DNA from: Didymodactylos carnosus
Lineage: Eukaryota > Rotifera > Eurotatoria > Philodinida > Philodinidae
Direction: 5' to 3'
DNA: 64,000 nt
Assembly (NCBI GenBank): GCA_905250885.1
Contig: CAJNOQ010000012.1
Location: 1-64,000 of the forward strand
Part shown: positions 59,238-64,000 of the stretch, piece after piece
Layout of the letters: each line of letters starts with the position of its first letter
Numbering within the stretch: position 1 is the stretch's first letter
Translations under genes and position numbers: made by a program
The notes under the pieces: generated by a model
Databases searched by the model: none
Told to the model about the DNA's origin: nothing
What the model saw: only the letters and a program-made list of their open reading frames with translations

Positions 59238-60319
59238 AAAAGTGTCTGTTAATTTATGACTTTTTATTCTTTCAATCAATTTGTTTTTTCATCATAAATA
59301 AAAATGTTTCTGTACAATTTTTTTCTCTTTCTCGAATTTTTACACTGTCGAAACTATTAGAATTGCACGCGTTTATCTCTACACTTCTTTATGTATAATA
59401 AGATTTACTCATATGATCACATAATACAGAACTATGTTTTCATATTGCCAATAGTCATTTCGCATGTGCTTTTAATGTGAAGTGAACATTTGTTTTTTCG
59501 TTTAGTCATAAAAAACAATGCATGCATGCTTTATCGTGCTCAAGTTTAAATAAAGGACAATCCGGTTTTTTTTTCTTCTGATGAATGACTGAAAAAGTTT
59601 TTCTTTACTTTGTTCGCTGTATGCGCGCGCATGTATTTTGTATAGTTGCAATGAATGAACAGAGAGATGGCGTACATACTACTCCTTTATTTCTTGTCAA
59701 GTGTTCGCGTTTTTGTACATCTTTTTTTTTATTGAAATTGTTTCTCTTTTTTTTCCACTATAGTATGCTTTTTTATTGTGCCCATATTTTGTATTTTATT
59801 CTTACATGATGGTTGTTTCGTGTAATAAAGAAACAATTTTAGTCATTAAAATTTTTTCACAATTGGGCATCAAGTTTTTATATCTCCTGGGTAAAAGATT
59901 GATGTAGGATATTTTTGAAAAAAAACAACTGATATAATTGCTTTATACTTCATTAAAAACAGTTGATTTTGTACAATGTGTTTTAGTTCTAACTTTTGTT
60001 CGTGCCATATAAAGGTGAAGTTTTTCTTCATTGGTGGTTGCTAATAAGAGCTAAAAGTGAAACCAATCTTTTACAATGTGAAATAATCATTCAGACATCA
60101 AATGAATATGATATGCATGGACAGGATTGAATATTAATTATCTCTTTGTCATTTAACTTTCCCAATATGATAATGAGAGATTAACTTTGCTATCTTTGCT
60201 AAGTGAAGAGTTATATTACCTTCTATTTTTTTAGAACAAATTAATTAAAACTGACTACCTTGGTAATTACTTTGTAGAGTTATATTTTGTATTATTATAT
60301 TTCCGATTTTTGAAAAAAA
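59238..60319. other. intergenic spacer between PI3-kinase and WIPI-like gene
   Basis: About 1.1 kb on the shared strand. AATAAA at about 59297 just after the kinase stop is a likely polyadenylation signal. The frame at 59585-59809 is Phe/Cys-rich and without domain. The promoter of the WIPI-like gene should lie in the final part. Confidence 0.6.
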
Positions 60320-61171
60320 ATGTCACAACGTTTTGCTCGCACGCGTACCAGTGATGTATTAAGTTTACGTTTCAATCAAGATTCAAGTAAGTTTTACGTT
60401 TATTTTTGTATTTTGTTTGTTTCATAATAACTGATCTCTCTTTCTCTCTCTGTTTTTGTTTAGGTTGTTTTATTTGTTCAACATATGATGGGATTAGAAT
60501 ATTCAATATTGAACCATTTGCTCAAAAATGTTATTTAGGCAAGAATGACTGAAACATAATGATATATGTTATTTTTCTTTTCTTTGTAGATGTTGGACGT
60601 GTTACATATGCAGAAATGTTATACAGAACAAATTTGATTGCCTATGTTCCTGCAGATCATACAACTGGTTTACCGTCAAATATGGGTTTGTATATAACAG
60701 TGTATTTCGATTATTAATCAGCTATTTCTTCTTTATTTAATTTCAGTAAATGTTTATGATGATGAGAAAAAAGCTCATGTGTTAGAATTGTGCTTTAGTC
60801 TACCAGTGGTGGCATTAAGAATGTCAAAAACACGGTAAACATATTGATAGATAAATTTAATAAATATTTTTTTAATAGTATGTATTTGTTATTGTTTAAA
60901 GATTGGTCGTTATACTAGTCAGTAAAATTCATATATTATCTTTTCCAAATAATTGTCGACTATTACATACAATCGATACAAAAGAAAATCCACGTGGTAC
61001 ATCTACATTTCAGTGGATAACGTCCACTCTTTCCGATAAATTTTTATTAACTACAGATATATTTATTTTCTTTTTGTTTAAGGATTATGTGAAATGCCAA
61101 ATAGTGATGGTTCTTTATTATGCTATCCATTTTTGGGAAGAAAAGAAAAGGGCGGCTATGTACAAGTGCTG
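60320..61171 (+). CDS. WIPI/Atg18-family beta-propeller, 5' half
   Basis: Six exons, 60320-60386, 60464-60538, 60590-60685, 60747-60834, 60902-60996 and 61083-61171, give about 170 residues and stop at an open donor, so the gene continues. Family (PROPPIN) proteins are seven-bladed propellers that bind PI3P and PI(3,5)P2 and act in autophagosome formation. Blade 1 reads [26 protein letters not shown], nearest in memory to WDR45 (WIPI4). Blade 3 has the family-typical NPRGLCEMPNSDGSLLCYP block across an intron. The lipid-binding FRRG-type motif should come later and is not in the window. The second intron uses a GC donor (GCAAGA at 60539). No downstream exon was found up to 64000, so the next intron exceeds 2.8 kb or the gene is broken. 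Confidence 0.85.
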
Positions 61172-61989
61172 GTAAGAATTTACAAACTTTTTATCTGTAG
61201 AGTTAAACAGTAAAGTGGCACAAATTGTACTACTAATTGAAACTAAGACATTCTCTTTCTATAAATCTTAGATAAAAATGAGTGGAGTGATTAAACAAAA
61301 ATTCTTTCAAAAAGTCTCATGTAGAAATCTTTTTTGAAAATCTTTTCGTTCAGACTTTAATTGTTATAAACTTGAACCATTTCGTGAGATTTTTAATGTT
61401 GACAAAAAGTAACGAACGACGATTATAGTTCAGTTCTTTTAAAAAAGACTGATGATCAGTTTATTTTCTATAGAACTAAAACTGGATCAGTTCTAATCAA
61501 AGCTATATTTATTTCCGGATTGATTAATCGATAGTATAACTTAAAAATTAGTAAGGTATCTCAATACTACTTTCGTTTGTTATGTTTGACTATGTTAATT
61601 GTGCGTTTCGATAGTTGAAGCTAAGTATTGATACGATGAATGACAGTAATATCTTTACATAGTAAATAAAACGTTTCTTTCATTACATATATTACAATTA
61701 AAAGCATTATCGTTTAAAAATGATCTTATTTACATTCTTAAAATATGTGTTAAAAAAGTCAAATGATTATTTTGACGTGCAGAAAAAATGAAGGTGTCAT
61801 ATGGCACACTTTTAGATGCAAATAGTATTTTTTTAACCTACTTAAATGATCAACTTATGATAATCAAAGATTCTTTCTTGATAAAAAAGGATAGTTGTTT
61901 GGTTTTTGCTTAGCTCTTATTTTTCTGTCGCTGTCAATCGCTGTGTGTATCACCAAGCTAAACATAACAAAGACAACGACAATTCTTCT

Positions 61990-61993
<4 letters not shown>

Positions 61994-62026
<33 letters not shown>
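61994..62026. repeat. TC dinucleotide microsatellite
   Basis: A nearly pure TC tract. It resembles the one at 26310-26351; both are simple-sequence pyrimidine tracts. Confidence 0.85.
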
Positions 62027-62035
<9 letters not shown>

Positions 62036-62777
62036 CTATTTTCCTAATTATTCATTCATAATACGGGTGTCGTCTTACTATTTTTTTCTCAATCATTAAT
62101 TTATATCATCAAAAAAGGTCTTTTCTTTTCAATTATGATTGCATAGAAACCATCAGGTAGGATAGTTTATAAGGTCTGGAAAAAGAAAAAAAAATTGATT
62201 GACTTGCTGTAACAGGAGTCGGCTTCTTTTTTTTCACATGATATCTAATTGGAAAAAAATGGAGAAAAAAAACCATTTGCGTGTACGTTACCTTGATTAT
62301 TTAAAATAATTACTAGTTATCTGAGAACATATTGACGCCATCTTTCAATCTCTCTAACGAGGAATCCCATCATCTTTTAAATGGGAACATTTCGGCTTTA
62401 TCAGTATATTAATGATACTTTCTCCCAGAGATTATAGAGAAATCTGAAGTTAATTAGAAAAAAGTAAAAATATTATAACCAACCGTTACTTCTTTGCTTT
62501 GAATTTAGGTCGTAGTTAGACTTTTATAATGGTTAGTCTGTAAAGAAACGTTGTCTTAAAAAGTACTCTTATTCTGGTAGATCCCCAAAAGAATTATAGA
62601 AGGAAGTGTTTGTCAAAAATCTGCACTTTTTTCCATTGTGTATTATGTATGCTCTATAAAAAAAAGAGACTCTTCTCTAAAATTTGTTCAATCATGGGAT
62701 TTACTAGTGATTTTTTGCTGTTATTTTCTTACTTCTACTATAAATTTTCTCTTTGTCTGCGCCATTTCTGTCTAGTG

Positions 62778-63124
62778 TAGAGATGTGCACGGGTACGATT
62801 TCGTACCCGTACCCGATCCAATCCGACAACTTTGTAGCCGTACCCGACTTATGCCTAAAAATTTTCTCCTTTTTGTTTTCTAACTAAAAACTTTTGTTTT
62901 TCGACTGAAGATGTCAAATTATCATTACGTTCAAGTAATTCTTCTTAAACCTTCATGTATTTTAGCTAAACTCCTGTATTTTTTCACTAAAATTTTGTGG
63001 ATTTTCCACTAGAACCTTACGGTTTTCGGGTAAATTAAAAAAAAATAGAACCTGTACCTGATCCGTACTCGGCAACTTTGTACCCGTACCCAATCTTCGG
63101 ATCGGGTCGGGTTGCACATCTCTA
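62778..63124. mobile_element. non-autonomous hAT-like DNA transposon (MITE)
   Basis: The element is 347 bp with terminal inverted repeats beginning TAGAGATGTGCA at both ends. It is flanked by perfect 8-bp direct repeats, GTCTAGTG at 62770-62777 and 63125-63132, the target-site duplication length of hAT transposons. Subterminal regions hold repeated GTACCCG/CGGGTAC motifs, also inverted between the ends; such motifs are typical transposase-binding sites. The AT-rich middle encodes nothing. The perfect target duplication suggests a fairly recent insertion. Confidence 0.9.
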
Positions 63125-64000
63125 GTCTAGTGTGATCAGGCCAGTTACACAATTTTTCACGAACATAAAGATACAATCCTCATTTAAATCGGAATGTATA
63201 GATAATTTCGATCACATGGTAATATATTTTTTCCTTTTGAACGAAACTAGAGACTTCACATCTAAATTCGAGTAGTTAAAAACAATTCTAAATTCTCACT
63301 TGCCACCTGATTTTTGAAGTTAAATATTTAACATTGTCACCCTCTCGTTTTATGTTCGCAAATAGTCCCATCAGAGATATGATTGTCTTATGTATTTCAA
63401 TGGAAACCGGTCGGTCGATTTATGTCTTTGATTTCCGTTTTTCTAGCAGACATTTTTAAAAATAATTTTCGCCTATTCCCTATTCTAAATTCATCGATTC
63501 GTATGTAATATTACACGTGTCTAGTTCTTGTTTGTCCATTGACTCTTCATTTTGTTTTTCTTATTCTAAGATAGATCACCCCTACTGTGTGAATGGAACA
63601 AGTATCATATAGGACTAACAAGTATAATCGTTCTTATCGATGCATAAACAAAAAGAAGTGTGTGTGTGTAGTGAAAAATTTGATCTTTTGTAAATTCATG
63701 AATAATAAAATTCTTTTGATAATCATGTGTCGGTGTGCGCGCTTATCATCCGTGTATACGTATTTACTTTACCAATCAAATCTTATTTTTCCTTTTTTAA
63801 TGCAATTCAATTGCTCACTCATACTTAACATAAAACAGCGAAAGAAAAAAAAAGTAAAAAAATCAATCGTTCTCGGAATTTGGACTAGATCAGTATTCAT
63901 TCTTTGTGAGATTCGATTCGATTTTAGTAGTTATTATTGTTGTCATGTGGATGAAAATGTGAAGACGATGAAGACGGATAAAGAAAAGCGTTTGCTGTAA

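Larger units (their letters stand above)
61172..64000. other. long intron or intergenic stretch at window end
   Basis: About 2.8 kb after the last recognised exon of the WIPI-like gene. It contains a TC microsatellite at about 61994-62026 and a hAT-like non-autonomous element at 62778-63124. The frame at 63593-64000 has no domain and is Lys/Cys-rich from AT-rich sequence. I could not find further propeller exons. Confidence 0.5.

Noticed and set aside
63593-64000. 135-codon frame at the window end
   Set aside because: Lys/Cys/Ile-rich with no domain and not in keeping with WIPI propeller blades.

Overview
The window is AT-rich nuclear DNA of a small invertebrate animal. Genes are split by GT-AG introns, most of them 50-150 bp, and the standard code is used. 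A Shaw-type potassium channel, a class II PI3-kinase and a claudin-superfamily protein point to a metazoan. A sterol isomerase of the EBP family argues against insects and nematodes, which lack sterol synthesis. A rotifer-like lophotrochozoan is my best guess, but nothing in the sequence proves it.

Layout. 1-9.1 kb: AT-rich and microsatellite-rich, no gene I can support. 9.1 kb: a small one-helix membrane protein (+). 10.0-11.6 kb: a claudin/PMP22-like membrane protein (-), with a foldback repeat in its second intron. 13.9-14.6 kb: EBP (-). 15.9-17.2 kb: three foldback repeats. 18.2-18.6 kb: a single-pass membrane protein (+). 19.4-20.2 kb: an Arf-family GTPase (-). 20.2-26.9 kb: non-coding. 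26.9-32.5 kb: a Shaw/Kv3 channel (+) with two alternative last exons and an assembly-type duplication in the intron before them. 33.3-40.8 kb: a 24-exon gene (-) of unknown function, about 911 aa. 43.1-44.1 kb: a BAG1-like co-chaperone (+). 45.3-46.6 kb: an ankyrin-repeat protein (+). 46.6-51.7 kb: intergenic repeats. 51.7-59.2 kb: class II PI3-kinase (+), about 1721 aa, with all expected domains. 60.3 kb onward: the 5' half of a WIPI/Atg18-type beta-propeller (+), which runs off the window.

The genes do not form one pathway. The closest functional pair is the class II PI3-kinase and the WIPI-type protein 1.1 kb downstream on the same strand: one makes 3-phosphoinositides and the other family reads them. 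BAG1 and ankyrin proteins are general protein-handling and scaffold factors.

The most unusual DNA is non-coding: at least six long foldback or TIR elements. Two of them carry the same ~280-bp core inside arms built from different short motifs. One has a perfect 8-bp target duplication, as hAT elements do. Two abutting perfect palindromes lie in a PI3-kinase intron. I found no tRNA, rRNA, CRISPR array or intact transposase gene. Exon joins were worked out by hand from reading frame, splice sites and family similarity.
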